Shown here piece by piece: positions 16,423-25,279 of a stretch of DNA of 64,000 nucleotides (its first letter is position 1; the number at the start of each line of letters is the position of its first letter). Source of the stretch: G965202915 sp965205955 (GTDB taxonomy: Bacteria > Pseudomonadota > Gammaproteobacteria > Eutrophobiales > Eutrophobiaceae). The notes beneath the pieces were generated by a model. That model did not search any database and was not told the DNA's origin. It saw nothing but the letters and a program-made list of their open reading frames with translations. The stretch is from contig OZ242192.1 of assembly GCA_965205955.1 (NCBI GenBank), forward strand, positions 930,001 through 994,000, given 5' to 3'. The position numbers and the translations under genes are program-made.

Positions 16423-18156
16423 GTGGGTAAAAAGAAACCGGTTCTGCGCGGGGCGGAGATATTCGTAAGGGCTCTCAAGGATAGCGGGATCAAACATATA
16501 TTCGGTTATCCCGGCGGGGCGGTATTGCATATTTACGATGCGCTGTACAAGCAGGACGCAGTGGAGCATATTCTGGTTCGGCATGAACAGGGGGCGACTC
16601 ATGCGGCCGACGGCTATGCGCGTGCGACGGGCAAGCCGGGCGTAGTGCTGGTTACCTCCGGCCCCGGCGTGACCAATTCCATTACTGGCATTGCAACGGC
16701 TTATATGGATTCCATCCCCCTGGTTGTATTTACCGGGCAGGTGCATAGCCATCTAATCGGAAATGATGCCTTCCAGGAGGTTGATGCGGTGGGTATTTCC
16801 CGCCCGTGCGTCAAGCATAATTTTCTGGTCAAGGATGTGCGCGATCTGGCCTCTACCATCAAGAAGGCGTTTTATGTGGCAAGCACCGGCCGCCCCGGTC
16901 CGGTTGTGGTGGATATACCGAAAGATGTAACAGCGGAATCCTGCGAATACGAGTATCCGAAAGAGATAGAAATGCGCTCCTATAAACCGGTCAGGCAAGG
17001 GCATCCGAAGCAGATAAAACGCGCAGTCCGGCTGATGCTGGGCGCCAAAAAGTTAATGATCTATGCCGGTGGCGGTGTGATCCTTGGAGAAGCCAGCAAG
17101 GAATTGACTCGATTGACCAGGCTGCTGAAGGCGCCTATTACCAATACATTGATGGGGCTCGGCGGGTATCCGGGAACCGATAAGCAATTCATCGGTATGC
17201 TGGGCATGCACGGCACGTATGAGGCGAATATGGCCATGCATGATTGTGATGTGCTGTTGGCAATCGGTGCGCGTTTCGATGATCGGGTAACCGGGGATTT
17301 GGAAAAATTCTGTCCCTATGCAAAGATTATTCATATAGACGTGGACCCGTCCTCAATTGCCAAGAACGTCCCGGTAGATATTCCCATCGTCGGCGATGTC
17401 AAGTTTGTGCTGAAGGAGATGGTTGATTTGCTGGAAAAGACCGGCGAGAAGCTCGAAAAACACGCTCTGGATGCCTGGTGGAAACAAATAAAGAAATGGC
17501 AGGGCATTGAATGCCTTAAATATGATCGAAGCGGCAAGATAATCAAACCGCAGTATGTGCTCGAAAAGGTTTATGAACTGACCGGCGGCGATGCCTATAT
17601 TACCTCCGATGTCGGCCAGCATCAGATGTGGGCCGCTCAATATTACAAGTTCAACAAGCCGCGCCGCTGGATCAATTCCGGGGGGCTGGGAACCATGGGC
17701 TTTGGTTTGCCGGCGGCAATGGGCGTGAAACTGGCGTTTCGTAATAAAACCGTCGTGTGTGTTACCGGTGAAGCCAGTCTGGTCATGTGCATTCAGGAAT
17801 TATCGACCTGCCTGCAGTATGATCTTTCGCTGATTATTGTGTTGCTGAATAACCGTTATATGGGCATGGTCAGGCAGTGGCAGGAATTTTTCTATGAGAA
17901 TCGTTATTCTCATTCCTACATGGATGCGTTGCCTGATTTTGTGAAAGTGGCCGAGAGCTACGGCCACATCGGCATGCAGGTTGATAAAAAGGCGGATGTT
18001 GGCAAGACGATAAAAAAGGCCCTGGCAATGAAAAACAAACTGGTATTAATCGAGTTCGTTACCGATCAAACCGAGAATGTGTATCCGATGATTGCGTCCG
18101 GTAAGGCGCATTGCGAGATGCATCTGGCTCCCGGCACAAAAAGAGAGCTCGCCTGA
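16423..18156 (+). CDS. ilvI: Acetolactate synthase large subunit
   Basis: This encodes a thiamine-diphosphate enzyme of about 577 residues that condenses pyruvate (or pyruvate plus 2-oxobutyrate) in valine/leucine/isoleucine synthesis. The N-terminal catalytic Glu lies in VRHEQGATHAADGYARATGK. The ThDP-binding motif reads VTGEASLVMCIQELSTC: the Asp-to-Glu change is common in this subgroup, but Ala replacing the second Gly is unusual. GTG at 16423 is chosen because GAGG lies 8 bases upstream; a TTG five codons earlier is possible. It is followed by ilvH after 2 bp. Confidence 0.94.
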   Translation: MGKKKPVLRGAEIFVRALKDSGIKHIFGYPGGAVLHIYDALYKQDAVEHILVRHEQGATHAADGYARATGKPGVVLVTSGPGVTNSITGIATAYMDSIPLVVFTGQVHSHLIGNDAFQEVDAVGISRPCVKHNFLVKDVRDLASTIKKAFYVASTGRPGPVVVDIPKDVTAESCEYEYPKEIEMRSYKPVRQGHPKQIKRAVRLMLGAKKLMIYAGGGVILGEASKELTRLTRLLKAPITNTLMGLGGYPGTDKQFIGMLGMHGTYEANMAMHDCDVLLAIGARFDDRVTGDLEKFCPYAKIIHIDVDPSSIAKNVPVDIPIVGDVKFVLKEMVDLLEKTGEKLEKHALDAWWKQIKKWQGIECLKYDRSGKIIKPQYVLEKVYELTGGDAYITSDVGQHQMWAAQYYKFNKPRRWINSGGLGTMGFGLPAAMGVKLAFRNKTVVCVTGEASLVMCIQELSTCLQYDLSLIIVLLNNRYMGMVRQWQEFFYENRYSHSYMDALPDFVKVAESYGHIGMQVDKKADVGKTIKKALAMKNKLVLIEFVTDQTENVYPMIASGKAHCEMHLAPGTKRELA

Positions 18157-18158
18157 CT

Positions 18159-18644
18159 ATGCGCCACCTTCTTTCCCTGCTTCTGGAAAATGAAGCAGGC
18201 GCACTTTCACGGGTAGCCGGGCTGTTTTCGGCGCGGGGTTTTAACATAGAGTCGCTAACGGTTGCGCCAACCGAAGATCCGACCATATCGAGAATGACTC
18301 TGGCAACCAGCGGCTCGGATGAAATTATCGAACAGATCACCAAACAGTTGAACAAGCTGATTGATGTGATCAAGGTGGTGGATCTGGATGAAGGCGAGCA
18401 TATAGAGCGGGAGTTATTGCTGATCAAGATATTGGCAAAAAAGGAAGATCGTGACGAGGTAAAACGTATGGTCGATATTTTTCGCGGCCGCATTATCGAT
18501 GTAACGGAAAAAACCTATACCGTGGAGATGACCGGGACTGGAGACAAGCTGGATGCATTCATTGCGATACTGGATAAGGGGTGGATTTTAGAGGTGGTGC
18601 GCTCCGGGGTATCCGGTATTTCACGCGGCGGGAAATCAATTTAA
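18159..18644 (+). CDS. ilvH: Acetolactate synthase small (regulatory) subunit
   Basis: This encodes a 161-residue regulatory subunit with an N-terminal ACT domain (MRHLLSLLLENEAGALSRVAG, FSARGFNIESLTVAPTED) that binds valine for feedback inhibition, followed by the ALS-type C-terminal domain. The ATG is 2 bp after the ilvI stop; the longer upstream frame lies inside ilvI and is not used. Confidence 0.95.
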   Translation: MRHLLSLLLENEAGALSRVAGLFSARGFNIESLTVAPTEDPTISRMTLATSGSDEIIEQITKQLNKLIDVIKVVDLDEGEHIERELLLIKILAKKEDRDEVKRMVDIFRGRIIDVTEKTYTVEMTGTGDKLDAFIAILDKGWILEVVRSGVSGISRGGKSI

Positions 18645-18707
18645 CTTTGGGCCGGTTATCTTCAGGCAGGCAATATCGGCCGCAATAATCCATGAGAGAG
18701 TAATTAC

Positions 18708-19724
18708 ATGAATATCTATTACGACAAAGACGCAGATTTATCGCTGATCCAGGGCAGGCGGGTTGCCATCATAGGCTACGGTTCACAGGGGCACGCCCAT
18801 GCCAACAATCTGAAAGATTCCGGTGTGGATGTATGCGTTGGCCTGAGGGAGGAGTCCCCCTCCTCGAAAAAGGCCGAGGCGGCCGGATTGACCGTCAAGG
18901 CGGTTGATGCGGCGGCGGCTTCGGCGGACGTGCTGATGATCCTGGTGCCGGACGAGCATCAGACGGCCCTGTACCATCGCCATATTGAACCGAATCTGAA
19001 ACAGGGCGCGGCGCTCGGTTTCGCGCATGGATTCAATATCCATTTTCAGCAGATCACCCCGCGTCCCGATCTCGACGTGATTATGGTTGCTCCAAAAGGC
19101 CCGGGGCATCTGGTTCGTTCGACCTACCGCGAGGGCGGCGGTGTCCCCAGTCTGATTGCGGTGCATCAGGACGTGAGCGGTCAGGCCAGGGAGATCGCCT
19201 TGTCCTACGCATCGGCTAACGGCGGCGGCCGGGCCGGCGTTATTGAAACCAATTTTCGCGAGGAAACCGAAACGGACCTGTTTGGTGAACAAACGGTGCT
19301 TTGCGGCGGTATTACCGCACTGATACAGGCAGGGTTTGAAACCCTGGTCGAAGCCGGTTATGCCCCGGAGATGGCGTATTTCGAGTGTCTGCACGAGACG
19401 AAGCTGATCGTCGATCTGATCTATGAGGGCGGCATCGCCAATATGCGTTATTCAATCTCTAATACCGCCGAATATGGTGATTTTACCCGCGGACCGCGGG
19501 TAATCAATGAGGAGTCAAGACGGGCTATGCAGGCTATACTGAAAGAAATACAGAACGGAAAATTTGCCAAGGAGTTTATTCTGGAGAACCAGAGCGGCGG
19601 CGCCGGGATGAAGGCCATGCGCCGTTTGAGCATGGAGCATCCGATTGAACGGATCGGCGAAAAATTGCGATCGATGATGCCGTGGATCGGGAAAAATAAG
19701 TTAGTCGATCATGATAAGAACTAA
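18708..19724 (+). CDS. ilvC: Ketol-acid reductoisomerase (NADP+), class I
   Basis: This encodes a 338-residue class I (short) enzyme that isomerises and reduces acetolactate. The Rossmann motif GYGSQGHAHANNLKDSG is near residue 23, and the metal-binding Asp/Glu residues are in ETDLFGEQTVLCGG and YFECLHETKLIVDL. A 64-bp spacer from ilvH fits one ilvIHC operon. Confidence 0.97.
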   Translation: MNIYYDKDADLSLIQGRRVAIIGYGSQGHAHANNLKDSGVDVCVGLREESPSSKKAEAAGLTVKAVDAAAASADVLMILVPDEHQTALYHRHIEPNLKQGAALGFAHGFNIHFQQITPRPDLDVIMVAPKGPGHLVRSTYREGGGVPSLIAVHQDVSGQAREIALSYASANGGGRAGVIETNFREETETDLFGEQTVLCGGITALIQAGFETLVEAGYAPEMAYFECLHETKLIVDLIYEGGIANMRYSISNTAEYGDFTRGPRVINEESRRAMQAILKEIQNGKFAKEFILENQSGGAGMKAMRRLSMEHPIERIGEKLRSMMPWIGKNKLVDHDKN

Positions 19725-19800
19725 TGCTGTATGAGGGCTTCATTTCCTTCCTGGCATAAGCTGTAGATTTTTTCCATTGAACTGAAGCAGCATTCTGCAC

Positions 19801-20454
19801 ATGCCAAGCAATCGCTATCCAATTCTTGCCAGAGAGTCCTGGCCTATACTGCTGATTATTCTGATTCTGTTGATTGCCGCCAAAGTGCAATTTGATTTCA
19901 TCGGCTATACCCTGATCGCCTTTATTTTCATTCCGGTTCTGTTTTTGTTCAGGGACCCGCATCGGCATGTGCCGTCTGAGCCGCTGGGCATAGTCAGTCC
20001 GGTGCATGGAGTGGTAACGCTAATCGAGGATGACTCCAAGGATGTGCGCTTGAAACGGACCGCCAAGCGTGTGCAAATCAGGGTGAGGCTTTATGATATT
20101 TATTCGATCCGCAGCCCGATTGAGGGCAAGATTAGTGAGCAGTGGAGTTCCGCCCCGGATGCCCTTGAGTCAAAGTGTCACTTTGATTTCTGGATAAAAA
20201 CGGACGAAGGAGATGATATTGTTGTTGCCGTCAGGTTGAGGCGCTTTGTGCATCGATGCCGTATGTATCTGCATTCGGGCGAGCGGGTCGGCCACGGGCA
20301 GCGTTGCGGCTATATTTATTTCGGGGGCATTATCGATGTATTCATTCCCGTCAATTCCCGAATAGAGGTCAAGACCGGAGATACGCTGCTTTCCGGCTCG
20401 ACGGTGATCGGACATTTGATCCACCCCGAAGTAGTCAGCGCGATAGAAACCTGA
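19801..20454 (+). CDS. psd: Phosphatidylserine decarboxylase proenzyme (short type)
   Basis: This encodes a 217-residue protein with one or two N-terminal membrane helices (LLIILILLIAAKV and LIAFIFIPVLFLF). The proenzyme self-cleaves at a conserved Gly-Ser-Thr (LLSGSTVIG, near 200) to make the pyruvoyl cofactor. It forms phosphatidylethanolamine from phosphatidylserine. The HGVV motif (SPVHGVVTLIED) is also present. It follows ilvC and would normally be next to pssA, which here lies beyond an inserted gene. Confidence 0.88.
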   Translation: MPSNRYPILARESWPILLIILILLIAAKVQFDFIGYTLIAFIFIPVLFLFRDPHRHVPSEPLGIVSPVHGVVTLIEDDSKDVRLKRTAKRVQIRVRLYDIYSIRSPIEGKISEQWSSAPDALESKCHFDFWIKTDEGDDIVVAVRLRRFVHRCRMYLHSGERVGHGQRCGYIYFGGIIDVFIPVNSRIEVKTGDTLLSGSTVIGHLIHPEVVSAIET

Positions 20455-20501
20455 GCTATGGCCGGATTGGCAGCCGCTCAATGAGCCCGATACGGTTCTT
20501 T

Positions 20502-20512
20502 CCCCCCTGACA
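20502..20512 (+). repeat. CCCCCCTGACA motif, copy 2
   Basis: CGGTTCTTTCCCCCCTGACA resembles the longer copies at 26418 and 48777 (CGGTTTTACT before the C-run). It sits in the spacer after psd. Confidence 0.45.
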
Positions 20513-20547
20513 TTTCCAAAAAATCAGCTCTTGCAACTCATTCCTTT

Positions 20548-20970
20548 TTATAAGGATGACTTCAAGGAGTGAAAAGTCAGAAATTCATCTCTATCTCTCA
20601 AAATATACAAAGCAATAAGAGCGGAAAGCATCGGGAAGGCCGCATAAAATAAAATGTTGGGAGAATTCCAGGGATCTAAATATCTTTCCCAGGAACTCAA
20701 GGTCGAAACTCCATGCATAATCATCACGGCTGCATAAGTCCATTTTTTATACAAACCAAGTAAAAAACCGGTAACCAGGACAAGCTGAACCACCCCTACC
20801 CCATAAGAAGCCACAGCGCTCAAATTATCAATCATATAAAACGTCTTAAAAACTGCGGCTGTATGATCGGGATTGATAAATTTATCTATCGTCCACATAA
20901 TCATAACAATAAAAACACCTAAGCGAAGAACAAAAAGAGCATACCCTAATTTTTTATCTGAAGAAGTCAT
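20548..20970 (-). CDS. DoxX-like four-helix membrane protein
   Basis: This encodes a 140-residue, mostly hydrophobic protein with four predicted membrane helices, among them LFVLRLGVFIVMIMW and YGVGVVQLVLVTGFLLGLY, and short charged loops. Overall shape and the first-helix LRLGVF pattern fit the DoxX/SURF4-like superfamily. A strong AAGGAGG lies 5 bases upstream of the ATG. It is AT-richer than its neighbours and lies antisense between psd and pssA, which are usually adjacent. It may be acquired. The physiological role is unknown. Confidence 0.7.
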   Translation of the reverse strand: MTSSDKKLGYALFVLRLGVFIVMIMWTIDKFINPDHTAAVFKTFYMIDNLSAVASYGVGVVQLVLVTGFLLGLYKKWTYAAVMIMHGVSTLSSWERYLDPWNSPNILFYAAFPMLSALIALYILRDRDEFLTFHSLKSSL

Positions 20971-21034
20971 ACGTCCTCCTTGTTGAAACTATCGAGCCAC
21001 GAATTTTGAAAAACACAATTTTTCCAATCATACC

Positions 21035-21051
21035 GATCGGACAATCCGATC
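21035..21051. promoter_or_regulatory. Operator-like palindrome between doxX-like gene and pssA
   Basis: GATCGG-ACAAT-CCGATC is a perfect 6-bp inverted repeat with a 5-base centre, situated between the divergent doxX-like gene and pssA. It looks like a dimeric repressor site, but no regulator gene is adjacent. Confidence 0.4.
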
Positions 21052-21099
21052 TGAAACTCTAATGAATAAAGGCATGAATATCCAAAGAAGAATAAAAGT

Positions 21100-21843
21100 A
21101 TGAAGCGGCGCCGAGGCATTTATTTACTGCCCAATTTGTTTACTACTGCGGCCCTGTTTGCCGGGTTCTATTCGATTGTGTCGGCAATGAATGGACACTT
21201 CAAGGCGGCAGCCATCTGTATTTTTATCGCCATGGTACTGGACGGCATGGACGGCAGAATCGCCCGCCTGACCAAGACGCAAAGTGATTTTGGCATGCAG
21301 TACGATAGTTTGTCCGACATGGTATCCTTTGGTCTTGCGCCGGCGCTGATTGTGTATCAATGGTCGCTGTTCAGTCTCGATAAACTGGGGTGGCTGGCCG
21401 CATTCATTTATGCGGCGACGACGGCACTGAGATTGGCGCGATTCAATGCCCAGGCAGGCAGCGCCGATAAAAAATTTTTTCAAGGACTTCCCAGTCCGGC
21501 GGCGGCCGCTCTAATTGCCGGCATGATTTGGGCGGTGGAAAGTTACAGTTCTTTTTATACAACAACCCCGGCGGCGCTTGCCTTTATCATCACCGTGGCA
21601 GCGGCCCTGCTAATGGTCAGCAATATCCGTTTTCATAGTTTCAAGGAATTTGATTTACGCGGCAAAGTCCGGTTTGTAACGGTGTTGAGTATTGTGCTGA
21701 TCTTTGTCTTTATCGCCCTCGACCCGCCGCTGGTATTATTCATAATGATATTGGGGTACGTGCTGTCAGGCCCGGTGATCACTCTGGTCACTATACGCAA
21801 GCACCGCCTGGCCAGAAACCGCCCCGAAGATACAGAGGGATAA
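21100..21843 (+). CDS. pssA: CDP-diacylglycerol--serine O-phosphatidyltransferase
   Basis: This encodes a 247-residue integral membrane CDP-alcohol phosphotransferase that makes phosphatidylserine, the substrate of Psd. The family motif is clear: DGMDGRIARLTKTQSDFG followed by QYDSLSDMVSFG, with the catalytic aspartates. About seven hydrophobic helices are visible. It converges on metZ with only 32 bp between stops. Confidence 0.94.
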   Translation: MKRRRGIYLLPNLFTTAALFAGFYSIVSAMNGHFKAAAICIFIAMVLDGMDGRIARLTKTQSDFGMQYDSLSDMVSFGLAPALIVYQWSLFSLDKLGWLAAFIYAATTALRLARFNAQAGSADKKFFQGLPSPAAAALIAGMIWAVESYSSFYTTTPAALAFIITVAAALLMVSNIRFHSFKEFDLRGKVRFVTVLSIVLIFVFIALDPPLVLFIMILGYVLSGPVITLVTIRKHRLARNRPEDTEG

Positions 21844-21875
21844 CAAGCCGGCAATATGCCTGGTCGCCCAAAACC

Positions 21876-23063
21876 CTACTTGCTGATCTGCTCCAACCCC
21901 GCTTGCAAATCCCCGATTAAATCGGATACATCTTCCAGGCCGATGGAAAGCCGGATGAGGCCGGGTTCAATGCCCGATTCCGCCCGTTGCGCATCCGTCA
22001 GGCGATGATGCGTGGTAGTCGCCGGGTGTGTGATCGTGCTCCTGGTGTCGCCCAAATTGGCGGTTATCGAAAATAACCGGGTGGCATCGATCATTTTCCA
22101 GGCCGCCTGCTGTCCTCCCTTGAGCACAAAACTCAGTACTCCGCCAAAGTCTTCTTGCTGCCTTTTGGCCAATTCATGCTGTGCGTGACATTTCAGCCCC
22201 GGATAATAAATACGCTCAATTTGCGGCTGCGATACCAGCCATTCGGCCACCTGCCGGGCATTCCGGCAATGGGCTTGCATACGTATATCCAATGTTTCCA
22301 GCCCCTTTAAAAATACCCAGGCATTGAACGGGCTCATGCTGGTACCCGCCATTCGCAGCACCGCATAGACTTCCTCTCTGAGCAATTCTTCACTGCCTGC
22401 GACTGCGCCGCCGACGCAGCGCCCCTGTCCATCCAGGTATTTGGTCGCGGAATGAATTACCAGATCCGCACCCAGTTGCAGCGGTTTCTGCAGCACCGGA
22501 GTGCAAAAACAGTTGTCCACCACCAACAGACAATCCTTGCCGTGGGCAATATCAGCCAGCCTGCTTATATCGGCAATCTCGGTCAGTGGATTGGAAGGCG
22601 TTTCCATGAACAATAATTTCGTTTCCGGTTTGATCGCATCTTGCCAGGCCGAATAATCGGATAGCGGCACATAGTCGGCGCTCACGCCAAATTTTAAAAA
22701 TATTTTATCGAACAGTTGGGTCGTGGTACCAAAGATGCTGCGTGAAGAGACAATATGATCACCGCTTTTCAACAGACCCAGGCAGGCGCTCAGGATAGCG
22801 CTCATCCCGGAAGAGGTGGCGATACAGCACTCCCCGTTTTCCATACTTGCCAGACGCTGTTCAAAAGTCCTGACGGTAGGATTGGTAAAACGCGAATAAA
22901 TGTTGCCGCGGCTATCCCCGGAAAATCGTGCCGCCGCCTCGGCGGCATCCTTGAATACAAAACTGGAAGTCAGCATTATTGGTTCACTATGCTCACCCTC
23001 GGCGCTGCGGTTTTGCCCCTCGCGCACTGCACGTGTGTTTGAACCATAGTCATCTTTGGACAT
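21876..23063 (-). CDS. metZ: O-succinylhomoserine sulfhydrylase
   Basis: This encodes a PLP-dependent Cys/Met-metabolism enzyme of about 395 residues that makes homocysteine directly from O-succinylhomoserine and sulfide. The PLP lysine is in HSATKYLDGQGRC; YSRFTNPTVRTFEQRLA and SSGMSAI also match the family. MetZ rather than MetB is favoured by overall similarity, but the exact substrate is inferred. The start MSKDDYG is chosen because GGAGAGAG precedes it; the frame stays open 31 codons further but that part is the structured leader. Confidence 0.9.
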   Translation of the reverse strand: MSKDDYGSNTRAVREGQNRSAEGEHSEPIMLTSSFVFKDAAEAAARFSGDSRGNIYSRFTNPTVRTFEQRLASMENGECCIATSSGMSAILSACLGLLKSGDHIVSSRSIFGTTTQLFDKIFLKFGVSADYVPLSDYSAWQDAIKPETKLLFMETPSNPLTEIADISRLADIAHGKDCLLVVDNCFCTPVLQKPLQLGADLVIHSATKYLDGQGRCVGGAVAGSEELLREEVYAVLRMAGTSMSPFNAWVFLKGLETLDIRMQAHCRNARQVAEWLVSQPQIERIYYPGLKCHAQHELAKRQQEDFGGVLSFVLKGGQQAAWKMIDATRLFSITANLGDTRSTITHPATTTHHRLTDAQRAESGIEPGLIRLSIGLEDVSDLIGDLQAGLEQISK

Positions 23064-23268
23064 AGTCTCTCTCCTGACAGAATATACTCCAGAGACAGCC
23101 CGTTTACGCACAAAGTGAATGAAGGTTTTACGCAGACACAAAAAAACCCGCATCAACTTGTGCTAAAGCAGGTTGTCTCTTTAGCAGTATTTTTAGGCGC
23201 CCGCAAGCTGATTATCAAATCGGCGCATATACGATACATAATATAGATCAAATCAATATCGATGTCAA
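23064..23268 (-). promoter_or_regulatory. metZ promoter and attenuator/riboswitch-like leader
   Basis: On the minus strand, TTGACA (23268-23263), a 17-bp spacer and TATATT (23245-23240) form a near-consensus promoter. The leader of about 170 nt contains a perfect 8-bp hairpin (TGCTAAAG/CTTTAGCA, 23186-23161). It also contains an alternative 7-bp stem AACCTGC/GCGGGTT (23174-23168 with 23151-23145) followed by a run of seven U. The two structures share bases and cannot both form, as in attenuators and riboswitches. I could not match it to a SAM riboswitch consensus that I remember. Confidence 0.6.
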
Positions 23269-23321
23269 ATAGATTTACTTGTTATTGCTTTTATCCAATG
23301 CTGTAAAGCCTGAGGTGAGTT

Positions 23322-23660
23322 TTAAAGCGCTTCGGAATCGGTCTCGCCGGTGCGTATTCTGACCGCCTTTTCGAGACTCGATACGAATATTTTTCCATCA
23401 CCAATTTTTCCGGTCTTGGCCGATTTGCTGATCGCCTCAACCACTGAATCCACCGCTTCATCATCGATCGCAACCTCGATTTTCACCTTGGGCAGGAAAT
23501 CAACGATATATTCTGCGCCGCGATATAATTCAGTATGGCCTTTTTGCCGCCCAAAACCTTTGACTTCCGAAACAGTGAGCCCCTGTACGCCAATATCGGA
23601 TAACGCCTCGCGCACATCATCCAGTTTGAAGGGCTTAATAACCGCGGTAATCATTTTCAT
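23322..23660 (-). CDS. glnB: PII nitrogen regulatory protein (second paralogue)
   Basis: This encodes a 112-residue PII protein very similar to the GlnK at 3.4 kb, with the same KGFGRQKGHTELYRGAEY T-loop and Tyr51. It is monocistronic, not linked to amtB, and lacks an obvious -24/-12 promoter, so glnB is the likelier role (signal to GlnE/NtrB). Start MKMITAV is preceded by GGGGGA. Roles of the two paralogues are inferred from context. Confidence 0.88.
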   Translation of the reverse strand: MKMITAVIKPFKLDDVREALSDIGVQGLTVSEVKGFGRQKGHTELYRGAEYIVDFLPKVKIEVAIDDEAVDSVVEAISKSAKTGKIGDGKIFVSSLEKAVRIRTGETDSEAL

Positions 23661-23951
23661 GTCAATTCCCCCGTGAGTTTGCAAATTAAAATAATACTCA
23701 ATTCTGGGCTATAAAGTGTAAGACACCAACTAAAAATTGGTATGGCGGTAATTAGAGAGGCATTTATTGTGCCAACCGCCTGCTATCGATACCGTATAAG
23801 GGGATCCTTTTATCTACAGGGGGGCAGATAACCGGGAAAGGAATGCGATATGCTTCATATTGGTGCAAAATAGGAGAGCGATGCGCCAAAATGTTCCCGG
23901 ATTGTACGATTCAATCACGCTGTGCCTGAAACACGGATTTTCTGTTCGACA

Positions 23952-24290
23952 TTAGTCGCCGATTTTTTTGTTGATGTGTGGAATTGTCGAGGGATCATCG
24001 GCTTTCATATATCTTGCTTCTTCATCCAGTGCGGTGACATTTTCATATACTCCCTGATCGCGTTTGACCAGTTTGGTGAACCCTGCTTCCTTTAACCTGG
24101 AATTACCGATTGGAGTGCTGATGTACGGGGCGCCGATCAGCTTTTTGACCGGCGCATTAAAACCGGTCTCACCCAAGGCAAGCCGGGCTACATAACATAT
24201 TTCGCCCCAGGTCTTCAAAACCACGTCCATGGGGTGGTTTACCTGGACTGTGCGGTCGTTTTCTTCACAAAAATAGTCATAGCTTGGCAC
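23952..24290 (-). CDS. FmdB-like small protein with degenerate zinc ribbon
   Basis: The product has 112 residues. The start MPSYDYFCEEN resembles the FmdB/zinc-ribbon family (MPxYxYxC), but the CxxC pairs are missing: only Cys8 and Cys32 remain, so zinc binding is doubtful. Later residues form a mixed charged domain (KKLIGAPYISTP, EEARYMKADD). It is the last gene of an apparent operon with the MBL-fold protein (60 bp upstream) and a TraB-like protein. The function is not known. Confidence 0.65.
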   Translation of the reverse strand: MPSYDYFCEENDRTVQVNHPMDVVLKTWGEICYVARLALGETGFNAPVKKLIGAPYISTPIGNSRLKEAGFTKLVKRDQGVYENVTALDEEARYMKADDPSTIPHINKKIGD

Positions 24291-24349
24291 GAATCACCTC
24301 ACCCTCTACCAGGGTCCAATAGATAGCATATACGGTATTTTCACAGGCG

Positions 24350-25279
24350 TCATTCCCATTCAAGCTCGGTAAAGGCGCGGGATACGTTGGCGCTATGCTG
24401 CTCCCGATGCAACAGCCAATTCGACCGATTGTCGGCATCAATTTCCAATGCGGCTTCGTTGAGGAATTTTCCTGCTGCGATGGCTTTGCGGGTATCCTGC
24501 AGCAGTCGCTCCAGATAATCGTGCTGCGGTTCCAGCGCCACGGTGAGCGAATCCGCCACACTGCCATGGCCGGGTATTACGGTTTTCACGTTCAGTGTGC
24601 GCAATTTTTCCATTGCAGCCATCCAGCCCTTCAAACTGCCCGTCAAGGACGGTATGCGCTCCCTGAAGATCAGATCGCCTGACCAAAGTGTCCGGGTTTT
24701 TTCGTCAAGCACGATCAGGTCGTTATGGCTGTGCGATACCGGAAACGGGATCAATGTTAAAGCGCGATTGCCGAGATCGAGCTGTCTCGATTTTTCTATC
24801 AGCAGACCGGGGGCAATGATTGAATTTTTTTCGGCCCCGGCTCCAAGATTGGATTTGAATTGTGTCAGGAAGAAATCCCGGTTCTGTTCGATTGCCTCCG
24901 CGAGATTATGATGTCCTACGAAGGCAGGGTTTTCTGCGGTGAAGGCCTTATTGCCCAACAGATGATCGAAGTGAATATGAGTATTTATAACGAAACAAAT
25001 GGCTTTGTCGGAAATCGAACGTATTTTGCCGAGCAGTTGACTGCCGATATGTACCGAGCCGCCCGTGTCGATGACGGCAATACATTTGTCTCCGATTATG
25101 AAGCCGATATTGGCAATATCGTCATTGTCTTTATGCTCTATGGAAACATGTTTGCCGTAATGTACGAAAACGCCCGGGGCTGCTTCAGATAAATTGAAAC
25201 CGCCGCCATCGGCTGCGCATAGCTCTGTGTTACATAGCAGGGCTAATAACGACAGGATGATCTTATGCAATACATTCAT
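24350..25279 (-). CDS. Secreted MBL-fold metallohydrolase (SoxH/quinoprotein-associated type)
   Basis: This encodes a protein of about 309 residues with an N-terminal signal peptide (IILSLLALLCNTELCAADG). The metallo-beta-lactamase motif HIHFDHLLGN binds the dinuclear zinc site, with further ligands in FPVSHSHNDLIV, WSGDLIF and IPGHG. It resembles periplasmic metallohydrolases linked to sulfur or quinoprotein systems, but no sox or PQQ genes are adjacent. Start MNVLHK overlaps the upstream TraB-like stop (ATGA). Substrate unknown. Confidence 0.82.
   Translation of the reverse strand: MNVLHKIILSLLALLCNTELCAADGGGFNLSEAAPGVFVHYGKHVSIEHKDNDDIANIGFIIGDKCIAVIDTGGSVHIGSQLLGKIRSISDKAICFVINTHIHFDHLLGNKAFTAENPAFVGHHNLAEAIEQNRDFFLTQFKSNLGAGAEKNSIIAPGLLIEKSRQLDLGNRALTLIPFPVSHSHNDLIVLDEKTRTLWSGDLIFRERIPSLTGSLKGWMAAMEKLRTLNVKTVIPGHGSVADSLTVALEPQHDYLERLLQDTRKAIAAGKFLNEAALEIDADNRSNWLLHREQHSANVSRAFTELEWE

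Noticed and set aside
23064..23233. SAM-II type riboswitch upstream of metZ
   Set aside because: The leader does not follow the SAM-II pseudoknot consensus as I remember it; kept only as a generic attenuator-like structure.
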